Source: Geofilum rhodophaeum
Lineage (GTDB): Bacteria; Bacteroidota; Bacteroidia; Bacteroidales; Marinilabiliaceae
DNA: 33,126 nt
Assembly (NCBI RefSeq): GCF_002210225.1
Contig: NZ_MWUJ01000026.1
Location: forward strand, 1 to 33,126
Direction of reading: 5' to 3'
In this document: piece after piece, positions 1 to 7,125 of the stretch
How positions within the stretch are numbered: position 1 is the first letter of the stretch
How the letters are laid out: each line of letters begins with the position of its first letter
Made by a program: the position numbers and the translations under genes
The notes under the pieces: generated by a model
What the model saw: only the letters and a program-made list of their open reading frames with translations
Databases searched by the model: none
Told to the model about the DNA's origin: nothing

Positions 1-16
1 CGCACTATATTGCCAC

Positions 17-34
17 ACGTTGTAACCAAGCTGA
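17..34. repeat. Left boundary inverted repeat of the effector cassette
   Basis: The 18 bases acgttgtaaccaagctga match the reverse complement of 2477-2494 (atgttgtaacctggctga) at 15 of 18 positions. The two copies face each other and enclose exactly the effector and lipoprotein genes. Seen in sequence; the interpretation as a cassette boundary is inference. The window begins only 16 bases before it, so any longer match cannot be seen. Confidence 0.4.
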
Positions 35-140
35 AAAGCCCTCAGAGAATTAAATTGCTCATGGACAAGAAAAATTATATTTTTACGTTTTAGCAAAGAG
101 TGACTAAACCCAAATATGCAACCTATAACCTTTACCCACA

Positions 141-1925
141 ATGATAAAAGCCAAAATTACGATTGATGGACAAAGCAGATGGTTAAACGCTTTGTTTTAT
201 GAGTATTTCTTACCAGTGTATCCAGACAAAAGCTTTTACAGAGCTTTCCTTAAAAAGAACTTTCCGTATGAATTTTGTGATTCACATTCCCCTATTTCCT
301 TTACTCATAAAAAAGTTCCCAGAATAACCCCAACAAGAACAGATATAAAAATTGCTGATGATTGCAGGAGAATGGTTGAAAGCCCTTTCCAGAATTTAGC
401 GGTGAATGAAACCTTAAACTATGGGTTTGGGCATCAGAATACACCTTCTGTAAAAGACCAGTATTATGAAACCCTTTCAAAAGAACGTTGCAATAGATTC
501 TTGGACAGGGGCTTAAATCCGAATGAATCCGGGGTGTACGATATGCTGTTGCGCCCAAGTGAGCTAAATGATGCTCGCATTAATAGTTCCTTAGCTGGAG
601 GGCTTTTCTCCATTGAATTTGACTCAACTGAAAACGATGAGTTATTCATGGATTGGCTTATTTTAGGCACGAAAAAGGAAGGTCAATTTGCAATCTACAA
701 GGGTGATGACCCTCATTTTATGAAAATTGAATTCTGGGACTGTTATTGTGTGGGGCTGCGAGAGAGTATGCAACAAGGTGACAGACCTATGCAAATGGCT
801 CTCCGCTTATCACCTGCCATTACCCGCAACAGAAGTGTGGTGAAACATGAAAAAAGCTGGAAGACAAGTGATATTCAAAAAGAATGGAAACCAGTCGCCA
901 CCTCTGCACCCATTGAACAGGAAGAGAAGAAAGTACTTATAGAAAAAGTTGAGGGCGAGGCAGAGGCTTTGCCCGGACAGTCAATCATCTATAAAATTAC
1001 CCAATATTCAGAAATCCCTTCGGCTGAAGATAAGAAGAATGTAAAGTGGGAATTAAAAATAGACGGTAATTCAAAACCGATAAAGGAAACCGGAGAATCC
1101 GTTAAAATTACAATTGAAAAAGAATGGGCTGGAAAAACAATCACAGTAATGCCCTATTTAAACAGTCCCACAGAAAGTGTTTCGACAAAGACTAAAGTCA
1201 TTAATTGGGAATTGCCAAAGTATTTTGCTAAATCGGCAAAAGAGCCAGGCTATGATGTAGATGGAGCAGTTGCTGAAGATATGACTTTTTTAACCACCAC
1301 AAATGAAAAGTTGATTGACTATAATAAACTGTTTTGGGTGCAAGCTAATTCTTCAGATGAAGCTCTTTTTGCCGATATGTATATCTTAGCCAGAGGGGTT
1401 TCCCTCAAAGGAGGTTGGGATAATTGCAAGGCGCTTATTGACCATTTCCGAAGTAGCTCTGGAACTCCATTCTCGAGTGACTATCTGAATAATGCCTTGG
1501 CAAATCATCCAACATTGAAAGAGTTCCTTTTTAATAAATATGGCGTAATCTTTTACTTGAAAGAACAGTTAAAAAAGTACAATGGTAATATTAACAACAT
1601 AGAGTTTCAAGACAAGAAAATCCAGTCCTCCCGTGTTAAATTCGCTACTGGTGCAGACAAATTAAATGGCTTAACCTTTTCAGTTAACGATACACATTCT
1701 TACAAGATTTACATTGAAGATTATGACTTAAAATCCAACAATACCTTTGATGCAAAACTACGTATTGAGATATATGACCATTTTGGATTAGACTTTCCCG
1801 ACATAGAAAAGTTTGTTCTTGGAGCTGGGTTTAGGGCTTGGTATGTGCTACAACATGTTAGAGGCTACAAACCATTTATTACAAAAATGACTTGTATTCA
1901 TACAATTACCAACCAATCATTTTAA
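141..1925 (+). CDS. TssD(Hcp)-like / DUF3289 fusion, candidate type VI secretion effector
   Basis: Large multidomain protein of 594 residues without a signal peptide. Residues 1-11 (KAKITIDG) and about 138-245 (RPS, then GG-LFSIEF, EFWDCYCVG, LSPAITRN, KHEKSW) resemble the beta strands of Bacteroidota TssD, the Hcp-type tube protein. About 125 residues of unknown sequence separate strand one from the rest. Residues 265-355 look like a beta-sandwich linker (PGQSIIYKITQYS, VKWELKIDG, GKTITVMPY). Residues 395-590 resemble DUF3289: SSSGTPF, YDHFGLD (545-551), FRAW (564-567), QHVRGYKPF (571-579). By analogy with evolved Hcp proteins, I infer a tube-loaded effector with a C-terminal toxin domain of unknown activity. 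The next gene starts three bases after the stop and encodes a lipoprotein, as expected for immunity. Base composition is visibly AT-richer than the housekeeping genes, consistent with acquisition. Domain calls are from memory of family motifs, not from a search. Confidence 0.7.
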   Translation: MIKAKITIDGQSRWLNALFYEYFLPVYPDKSFYRAFLKKNFPYEFCDSHSPISFTHKKVPRITPTRTDIKIADDCRRMVESPFQNLAVNETLNYGFGHQNTPSVKDQYYETLSKERCNRFLDRGLNPNESGVYDMLLRPSELNDARINSSLAGGLFSIEFDSTENDELFMDWLILGTKKEGQFAIYKGDDPHFMKIEFWDCYCVGLRESMQQGDRPMQMALRLSPAITRNRSVVKHEKSWKTSDIQKEWKPVATSAPIEQEEKKVLIEKVEGEAEALPGQSIIYKITQYSEIPSAEDKKNVKWELKIDGNSKPIKETGESVKITIEKEWAGKTITVMPYLNSPTESVSTKTKVINWELPKYFAKSAKEPGYDVDGAVAEDMTFLTTTNEKLIDYNKLFWVQANSSDEALFADMYILARGVSLKGGWDNCKALIDHFRSSSGTPFSSDYLNNALANHPTLKEFLFNKYGVIFYLKEQLKKYNGNINNIEFQDKKIQSSRVKFATGADKLNGLTFSVNDTHSYKIYIEDYDLKSNNTFDAKLRIEIYDHFGLDFPDIEKFVLGAGFRAWYVLQHVRGYKPFITKMTCIHTITNQSF

Positions 1926-1928
1926 ATT

Positions 1929-2438
1929 ATGAAGATTAGCTGGTTTTTATTGCTTTTTGTTTTGTCTGTATCCTGCAGTCAAGAGAAAAACACAGAAATA
2001 ATTCAAATGAAAAATATTGGAGGTGTTTATAAATCAAATGTGACAAAGGAATTGAGCATGTATGAATATTTTGTAATCACTAATCCTCCAAAAGACACAA
2101 TAGCGCTCTTAGAATTAATTAGTGCATTTAATGATTCTACCTTAAGCATTGATTCCATAAAAAAATATAAATCGGGCTCTTATTATCGCGCTTTTTACGA
2201 AGAAACAAAAAAGTTTTCGAGAAACTATGAGGAAATTAGTGGCTGGGGGTCTGACAGGATTGAAGACCATGCTAATGACCGGCTCATGGGGATATTTTGG
2301 AATGAAAGTAAATGTGCGTCAAAGACTTTAGTGTGGTATGCGTCTGATGTTTATGATTTTTTTATTCAAACAGACAGTGTTTCTGATGATGAATTATTTT
2401 GGTCTTGGAAACGAGATTGCTATTTGTATGGAAAGTGA
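1929..2438 (+). CDS. Small lipoprotein, candidate immunity protein
   Basis: Protein of 169 residues whose N-terminus is a lipoprotein signal peptide: MKISWFLLLFVLSVSC, with the predicted lipidated cysteine at residue 16. The box is slightly off consensus (Ser at -3, Leu at -4). The mature part is acidic and aromatic-rich, with no family I recognise. It starts three bases after the effector stop codon, so the two genes are almost certainly co-translated. Known type VI pairs place the immunity gene directly downstream, and a lipoprotein would protect the periplasmic face of the envelope; this suggests that the neighbouring DUF3289 domain acts in the periplasm. The immunity role is inference from position and localisation only. 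AT-rich like its partner. Confidence 0.65.
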   Translation: MKISWFLLLFVLSVSCSQEKNTEIIQMKNIGGVYKSNVTKELSMYEYFVITNPPKDTIALLELISAFNDSTLSIDSIKKYKSGSYYRAFYEETKKFSRNYEEISGWGSDRIEDHANDRLMGIFWNESKCASKTLVWYASDVYDFFIQTDSVSDDELFWSWKRDCYLYGK

Positions 2439-2476
2439 CTTCACCCAATAGCTAATAATCTTATTTTGATAAATAA

Positions 2477-2494
2477 TCAGCCAGGTTACAACAT
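2477..2494. repeat. Right boundary inverted repeat of the effector cassette
   Basis: tcagccaggttacaacat is the inverted partner of 17-34 (15 of 18 positions match). It lies 38 bases after the stop of the lipoprotein gene and directly abuts the 22-bp inverted repeat arm that starts at 2495. Confidence 0.4.
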
Positions 2495-2604
2495 CGTATA
2501 TAAAATATTTGGCAATCAGTGGTTTATTGGGCTTTTCTGCGGGTCTATAAAGTTGTGGTAGCTGGACAGAATTGTGCTTCGAATTGCCAAACATTTCATA
2601 TACG
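2495..2604. repeat. Long imperfect inverted repeat, possible folded recombination site
   Basis: The left arm at 2495-2516 and the right arm at 2583-2604 are reverse complements at 20 of 22 positions; 66 bases lie between them. Both arms end in cgtata at the outside and ggcaat at the inside. Immediately outside the right arm is accgttagcggcaacccgtt. The gene-free stretch 2439-2761 otherwise shows only a possible -7 box. The architecture is reminiscent of structured single-strand recombination sites, but the classic attC core RYYYAAC/GTTRRRY is not matched exactly. Too distant from a T tract to be a convincing terminator. Confidence 0.5.
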
Positions 2605-2665
2605 TGACCGTTAGCGGCAACCCGTTGTGAATTGCTTTGACTCCGTCGATCTTCGATTCAAATTG

Positions 2666-2673
2666 TATCTTTG
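2666..2673 (+). promoter_or_regulatory. Possible -7 box for the phosphodiesterase gene
   Basis: TATCTTTG fits the Bacteroidota -7 consensus TAnnTTTG and lies 88 bases before the start at 2762. No TTTG/TTG element is seen at the usual distance upstream (the nearest is 26 bases away), so support is moderate. Confidence 0.35.
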
Positions 2674-2761
2674 AGGAACTGGTTTCTCTTTTTCAAGCGG
2701 GGCAAAGCAATTTGTCTCGCTTTTGTGTTTCTTAGCAGAAGCTTTTAAATGTGGCGTTTTT

Positions 2762-3256
2762 ATGAAAAGAATTGGGTTGTTGTCGGATACGCACGGTTTT
2801 TTTGATCCGAAGTTTTTGGATTTGTTTGCCGAGGTGGATGAGTTGTGGCATGCGGGGGATGTGGGCTCGGAGGCGGTGCTGGATGTGATGGAGGATTTTA
2901 AGCCGGTGCGGGCGGTATATGGCAATATTGATGATGCACAAATGCGGCGGCGGATTCCGGAGTTTCAGCGGTTTGTGTGCGAGGGGGTGGATGTTTTGAT
3001 GACGCATATCGGGGGTTACCCCGGTAATTATTCGCCACAGGTTAAGGGGAAGATTTATGCAGAGCCGCCTAAGTTGTTCATCAGCGGGCACAGTCACATT
3101 TTAAAGGTGGTGAACGATCCGGCGCTGAAGTTGCTGCATGTGAATCCGGGGGCGGCGGGTAACAATGGTTTTCATCAGGTGCGCACTGCGGTGCGTTTTG
3201 TGCTCGACGGGGGCAACATCAGGGACATGGAGGTGATTGAGCTGGCCCGGCGCTGA
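2762..3256 (+). CDS. YfcE/MJ0936-type metallophosphoesterase
   Basis: A 164-residue calcineurin-like phosphodiesterase of the compact YfcE family. The metal-binding motifs are present in order: SDTHG near residue 8, HAGDVGS near 36, YGNIDD near 62 (family GNxD), MTHIGG near 83 and GHSH near 109. Family members hydrolyse phosphodiesters with manganese or other divalent metals; the natural substrate here is unknown. The ATG at 2762 is chosen because MKRIGLLSDTHG aligns with the usual family N-terminus. An upstream in-frame ATG at 2723 would add 13 residues that the family lacks. Composition is GC-richer than the effector cassette, so this is probably the first core gene after the island. Cytoplasmic. 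Confidence 0.88.
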   Translation: MKRIGLLSDTHGFFDPKFLDLFAEVDELWHAGDVGSEAVLDVMEDFKPVRAVYGNIDDAQMRRRIPEFQRFVCEGVDVLMTHIGGYPGNYSPQVKGKIYAEPPKLFISGHSHILKVVNDPALKLLHVNPGAAGNNGFHQVRTAVRFVLDGGNIRDMEVIELARR

Positions 3257-3274
3257 ATTTTATCATTGAGTCGG

Positions 3275-3283
3275 TGGTGGTAC
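3275..3283. repeat. 9-bp direct repeat left of the Fic gene
   Basis: tggtggtac occurs here and again at 4434-4442, just after the Fic stop codon. The pair brackets the AT-rich Fic gene and its promoter. Could be a target-site duplication or chance. Confidence 0.2.
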
Positions 3284-3362
3284 CAAATGGAGGCAGTAAC
3301 TGTTCAAGCTCATTTTATGAGAAAATACAGCTCAAATCCACACGATAATGAGCCAAATAAAC

Positions 3363-3370
3363 TACCTTTG
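3363..3370 (+). promoter_or_regulatory. Possible -7 box for the Fic gene
   Basis: TACCTTTG matches TAnnTTTG 18 bases before the ATG at 3389, implying a very short leader. No clear -33 TTG. Confidence 0.4.
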
Positions 3371-3388
3371 TGAGCTAAATGGTTCAGG

Positions 3389-4429
3389 ATGATCGATTCA
3401 AGAGAACAACAAATAATAGACTTTGTAAGGCAAAGAGGCGCCTGTTCCTCAAAAGAAGTCCACGATAATGCTGGCCTTTCTGTCAGCTATGCGACCTTAA
3501 AGAGAGTATTATTAAAGTTGGTAGCCAACGGTTACCTTGAAACAACTGGACAAGGTAAGGGAACCAGGTATGTGATTTCCCCGGCATTTGAGCTTTTAGC
3601 CCCCATTGACATTGAGCAGTATTATGAGCAGGAAATTGATGACAGAGTGATAAAGGATGGTTTTAATTTTTCTGTTATCAACGAGGTTCTTGCCAAATAC
3701 GGTGTTTTTACTGAAGCTGAATTAGAGCAGCTCAACCTGCTTCAAGCAAAGTTTCGGAACAATATTTCTCAACTATCGGAGCTTGAGTATAAAAAGGAGT
3801 TTGAACGATTGGCCATCGATTTAAGCTGGAAGTCTTCTCAAATAGAAGGGAACACCTACTCGTTATTGGAGACCGAGCGACTGCTCAAGGACAGGGAAAC
3901 AGCAGCAGGAAAAACAAAGGAAGAAGCGATTATGCTTTTGAATCACAAGGATGCTTTGGATTTCATAATTGAAAATACTGATTATTTGAATCCCTTATCT
4001 GTTTCAAAAATAGAGGACATTCACAGTCTTTTGACCAAAGAACTGTTGGTAGAGCGCAATCTTAGAAAACGCCGAGTAGGTATTTCCGGGACAAACTATC
4101 GACCACTGGATAATGAATTTCAGATTTCTGAAGCATTAAGAAATTCTTGTGATGTAATTAACGCAAAGAAAAGTGTTTTTGAAAAAGCCTTGTTGGCGCT
4201 CGTTTTGATTTCGTATATACAGCCTTTTATGGATGGAAATAAAAGAACGGCAAGAATTGTGAGCAATGCGCTATTAATGAATGAGAAGCACTGTCCCTTA
4301 TCATTTAGGACGGTTGATTCTATTGATTACAAGAAGGCTATGCTGTTGTTTTATGAACAGAACAATATTTCCAGGTTTAAGGAAATTTTTATTCAACAAT
4401 TTGAATTTGCTGTAAATACCTACTTCTAG
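3389..4429 (+). CDS. HTH-Fic protein with Gln replacing the catalytic His
   Basis: A 346-residue protein with a winged-helix-like DNA-binding region at residues 1-65 (REQQIIDFVRQRG to GKGTRYVIS), followed by a Fic domain. The inhibitory-helix motif (S/T)xxxE(G/N) is seen as SSQIEGN at 149-155. The Fic loop reads IQPFMDGNKRTAR at 277-289. Active AMP transferases carry HxFx(D/E)GN(G/K)R; here the His is Gln278, while the Phe, the acidic residue, the Gly-Asn and the Arg are kept. Family knowledge says the His deprotonates the target hydroxyl, so ordinary AMPylation would be impaired. The protein may use another chemistry or act as a nucleotide-binding regulator through its HTH domain. The gene is AT-richer than both neighbours and has its own -7 box. 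The call as Fic is firm; the activity is not. Confidence 0.88.
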   Translation: MIDSREQQIIDFVRQRGACSSKEVHDNAGLSVSYATLKRVLLKLVANGYLETTGQGKGTRYVISPAFELLAPIDIEQYYEQEIDDRVIKDGFNFSVINEVLAKYGVFTEAELEQLNLLQAKFRNNISQLSELEYKKEFERLAIDLSWKSSQIEGNTYSLLETERLLKDRETAAGKTKEEAIMLLNHKDALDFIIENTDYLNPLSVSKIEDIHSLLTKELLVERNLRKRRVGISGTNYRPLDNEFQISEALRNSCDVINAKKSVFEKALLALVLISYIQPFMDGNKRTARIVSNALLMNEKHCPLSFRTVDSIDYKKAMLLFYEQNNISRFKEIFIQQFEFAVNTYF

Positions 4430-4518
4430 ACACTGGTGGTACGGCCTCTTTAAACTTTTGGGGTTTTTGCTTCGGGGTATGGACTTTTTTTAATACTTTG
4501 GGGTAATTCGTTTCGACT

Positions 4519-6612
4519 ATGATGAGTACCCTTAAGTATTTTAACCGCGACATCAGCTGGCTGGCGTTCAACTACCGTGTGCTGGAGGAGGCGAAGGACC
4601 GTTCGCTGCCTTTGTACGAGCGGCTGAAGTTTCTGTCGATTTACTCGTCGAATCTGGATGAGTTTTATAAGGTTAGGGTAGCGGAGTACAAATACAATGT
4701 GGATCCGGAGGAGCTGGAGGATATGAAGGGGGCTTCGCCGGTGAAGGTCTTGCGTGAGATCAACCGGATAGTGGATGAGCATTTGCAGGAGTTCAGTCGT
4801 ATTTTTCATGGCGAAATTTTGGCGGGTTTGTACCAGGAGGGCTTGATGCTGTACCAGGGCGATGTGCCGCCGGATGGGGATCATCAGCGTTTTATTCGTG
4901 ATTATTTTTACCGGGAGGTGATTCCGTACTTGCAGCCGGTTTTGCTGACGAAGGGTACGCGCTCGTTTTTGCGTGACAATAGGCTGTATTTGGCGATTAA
5001 GTTGTTTCGTAAGAAGGGTAAGGAGGAAAAGGGGGATAAGAAACGGAGGGCGCGTTATGCCATTGTGAAGCTGCCGACGAATGATTTGCCGCGTTTTATC
5101 CGTTTGCCGGATAAAAACAGGCGTTTTTATTATGTGTTTCTCGACGATTTGGTGCGCTTTAATTTGCAGGAACTTTTTCCGGGTTACGATATTGAGTCGA
5201 GCTATTGTGTAAAGATGTTGCGCGATGCCGATTTGGGTATTTTGGATGAGTTCAGTGGCAATTTGGTGGAAAAAATCAGACGTAATATTGGGCTGCGCAA
5301 GGTGGGCGAGCCGACCTTGTTTACTTACGACCGGGCGATGCCGGCTGACTTTTTAATGGTTTTGAAGGATGCCTTTGGTTTGTATAAGGAGGACTTGGTG
5401 GCTGGGGAAAGGTATTTGAATTTTCAGGACTTTTTTAATTTTCCGAACCCTTTTGCGCCGGAGCATCAGTTGAATCATCCGGAGCCCATTCGCTTGCATG
5501 AGTTGGAGGAGCACGGTTCGATGTTTGCGGCCATCAAGGAGCGCGACCGCATGTTGCATTTTCCGTATCAGTCTTTCGATTATGTGCTGAAGTTTTTGAA
5601 TGAGGCGGCTCAGGATCCGAAGGTGGTGGAGATTAAGGTGACGCAGTACCGGGTGGCGAGCAATTCGGCGGTGGTAAATTCGTTGATTAGTGCGGCGCGC
5701 AATGGTAAGCGGGTAACGGTTTTTGTGGAGGTGAAGGCGCGTTTTGATGAGGAGAATAATTTGCAGCTGGCGCGTTTGATGGAGGCGGCGGGTATTCGGA
5801 TTATATACAGTTTGCCGGGTTTAAAGGTGCATGCGAAGATGGCTTTGGTGATTAGGCGCAGTGGTGGGGTGCGAAAGCGCTCGTATGCTTACCTGAGTAC
5901 GGGTAATTTTAATGAGAAAACGGCGCGGCAGTATGCCGATCATGGTTTTTTTACCTGTAAGGAGGAGTACATTTTTGATTTGGAGGAGCTGTTTGAGTAT
6001 TTTGAGAATCAGGAGATTGTTCCGGTGTTCAGGAAGTTGCTGGTGACGCAGTTTAATTTTAAGCATGAGTTGTTCCGTCGTATTGAGCGGGAGATTGAGC
6101 TGGCCCGGAAGGGTAAGGAGGGTTACATTTTTCTGAAGATGAACGGGATGCAGCACAAGCCCTTGATCAATAAGTTGTATGAGGCGAGTGAGGCGGGGGT
6201 TAAGGTCGATTTGATCATCAGGGGCATTTGCTGTCTGGTGCCCAACCAGCCTTTTAGTAAAAACATACGGGTGCTGCGAATTGTGGACAGTTACCTGGAG
6301 CATGCGCGTATGTGGGTTTTTGGCAACAACGGTAAGCGGGAGGTGTTTTTGACTTCGGCGGACTGGATGAACCGCAATGTGATGCGGCGGATTGAGGCGA
6401 CTTTCCCGATTGAGGATGAGCGGATTCAGGAGGAGTTGTTTGATATTATTAATTTGCAGCTGCGCGATAATGTGAAGGCGCGTATGCTGAATGAGCATCT
6501 GGGACACGAACCGGTGGATACGGGCGACAGTGAGCCGGTGCGTGCACAATGGGATACCTATAAAATGCTGGCGGACCGGGAACGGAAGTCTGGCAAAAAC
6601 CTATACCTATGA
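4519..6612 (+). CDS. ppk1: Polyphosphate kinase 1
   Basis: Full-length 697-residue PPK1, which makes and consumes inorganic polyphosphate from ATP. The N-terminal domain begins YFNRDISWLAFNYRVLEEA and contains SSNLDEFYKVRVAEYK. The two histidines of the phospholipase-D-like catalytic halves are visible: His438 in LKVHAKM (the autophosphorylated residue, E. coli His435) and His595 in LEHARMWVFG (E. coli His592). The arginine-rich SYAYLSTGNFNEKTA motif is intact. Two ATGs occur in tandem at 4519 and 4522; either could be used. The last four bases overlap the start of the sixA-like gene (ATGA at 6609-6612), so the two are translationally coupled. Cytoplasmic. Confidence 0.97.
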   Translation: MMSTLKYFNRDISWLAFNYRVLEEAKDRSLPLYERLKFLSIYSSNLDEFYKVRVAEYKYNVDPEELEDMKGASPVKVLREINRIVDEHLQEFSRIFHGEILAGLYQEGLMLYQGDVPPDGDHQRFIRDYFYREVIPYLQPVLLTKGTRSFLRDNRLYLAIKLFRKKGKEEKGDKKRRARYAIVKLPTNDLPRFIRLPDKNRRFYYVFLDDLVRFNLQELFPGYDIESSYCVKMLRDADLGILDEFSGNLVEKIRRNIGLRKVGEPTLFTYDRAMPADFLMVLKDAFGLYKEDLVAGERYLNFQDFFNFPNPFAPEHQLNHPEPIRLHELEEHGSMFAAIKERDRMLHFPYQSFDYVLKFLNEAAQDPKVVEIKVTQYRVASNSAVVNSLISAARNGKRVTVFVEVKARFDEENNLQLARLMEAAGIRIIYSLPGLKVHAKMALVIRRSGGVRKRSYAYLSTGNFNEKTARQYADHGFFTCKEEYIFDLEELFEYFENQEIVPVFRKLLVTQFNFKHELFRRIEREIELARKGKEGYIFLKMNGMQHKPLINKLYEASEAGVKVDLIIRGICCLVPNQPFSKNIRVLRIVDSYLEHARMWVFGNNGKREVFLTSADWMNRNVMRRIEATFPIEDERIQEELFDIINLQLRDNVKARMLNEHLGHEPVDTGDSEPVRAQWDTYKMLADRERKSGKNLYL

Positions 6613-7106
6613 AGAGATTGATTTTGGTACGACATGCCAAGACGGAGGCGCTGACCGATGCGCAGTCTGATTTTGAGCGTAAGTTGAAGAAGAGGGGGCA
6701 CAGCGATGCCGATTTGGTGGCGCGTGATTTGTTGGTGCGTGCCCTGCGCCCGGAGGTGCTGATCAGCAGTCCCGCCGTTAGGGCTTTGCAAACGGCCGAT
6801 ATTTTTGCGGGTGTTTTGCAGGTGCCGGTGGAAGGACGCCACGAGGCACGTTTTCTTTACGATGGCGACACTACGGCCGGTATGTTGGAGCAGCTTTCGC
6901 GTTTGGCCGATGGGGCCGATACGGTGATGGTGGTGGGACACAATCCGGATATGGCTTCGCTGAGTATGCGCCTGACGCAGGAGCACTTTTTCCATTTCCC
7001 GACTTGTGCGGCTGTGGTGATCTCTTTTGACATTGAGAGCTGGGACGAGATGAATGTGGGAATGGGACGATCGGAATATTTTATTTATCCGAAGGCGCTG
7101 AAATAG
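6609..7106 (+). CDS. sixA: SixA-type phosphohistidine phosphatase
   Basis: A 165-residue histidine-phosphatase-superfamily protein. The RHG-type motif is LVRHAKTE with catalytic His9; the second conserved histidine is His111 in VVGHNPDM; ISSPAVRALQTA supplies the conserved arginine. Short length and the RHAKT variant are typical of SixA, which removes phosphate from phosphohistidine in signalling proteins. It overlaps ppk1 by four bases. PPK1 acts through a phosphohistidine, so the coupling may be functional, but this is inference. It converges on the histidine kinase gene, with 19 bases between the stops. Confidence 0.88.
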   Translation: MKRLILVRHAKTEALTDAQSDFERKLKKRGHSDADLVARDLLVRALRPEVLISSPAVRALQTADIFAGVLQVPVEGRHEARFLYDGDTTAGMLEQLSRLADGADTVMVVGHNPDMASLSMRLTQEHFFHFPTCAAVVISFDIESWDEMNVGMGRSEYFIYPKALK

Positions 7107-7125
7107 CCCGAAGTTCGCATTTGTT

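Noticed and set aside
1-93. 3' end of an upstream gene (open frame to a TAG at 91, or another frame to a TAA at 51)
   Set aside because: Two frames are open from the window edge and both are too short to identify or to prefer one.
1380-1925. Colicin-M-like lipid II phosphatase activity for the DUF3289 domain
   Set aside because: The YDHFGLD and GYKPF motifs are suggestive of an enzyme, but the colicin M DxYD...HR pattern is not matched, so no activity is assigned.
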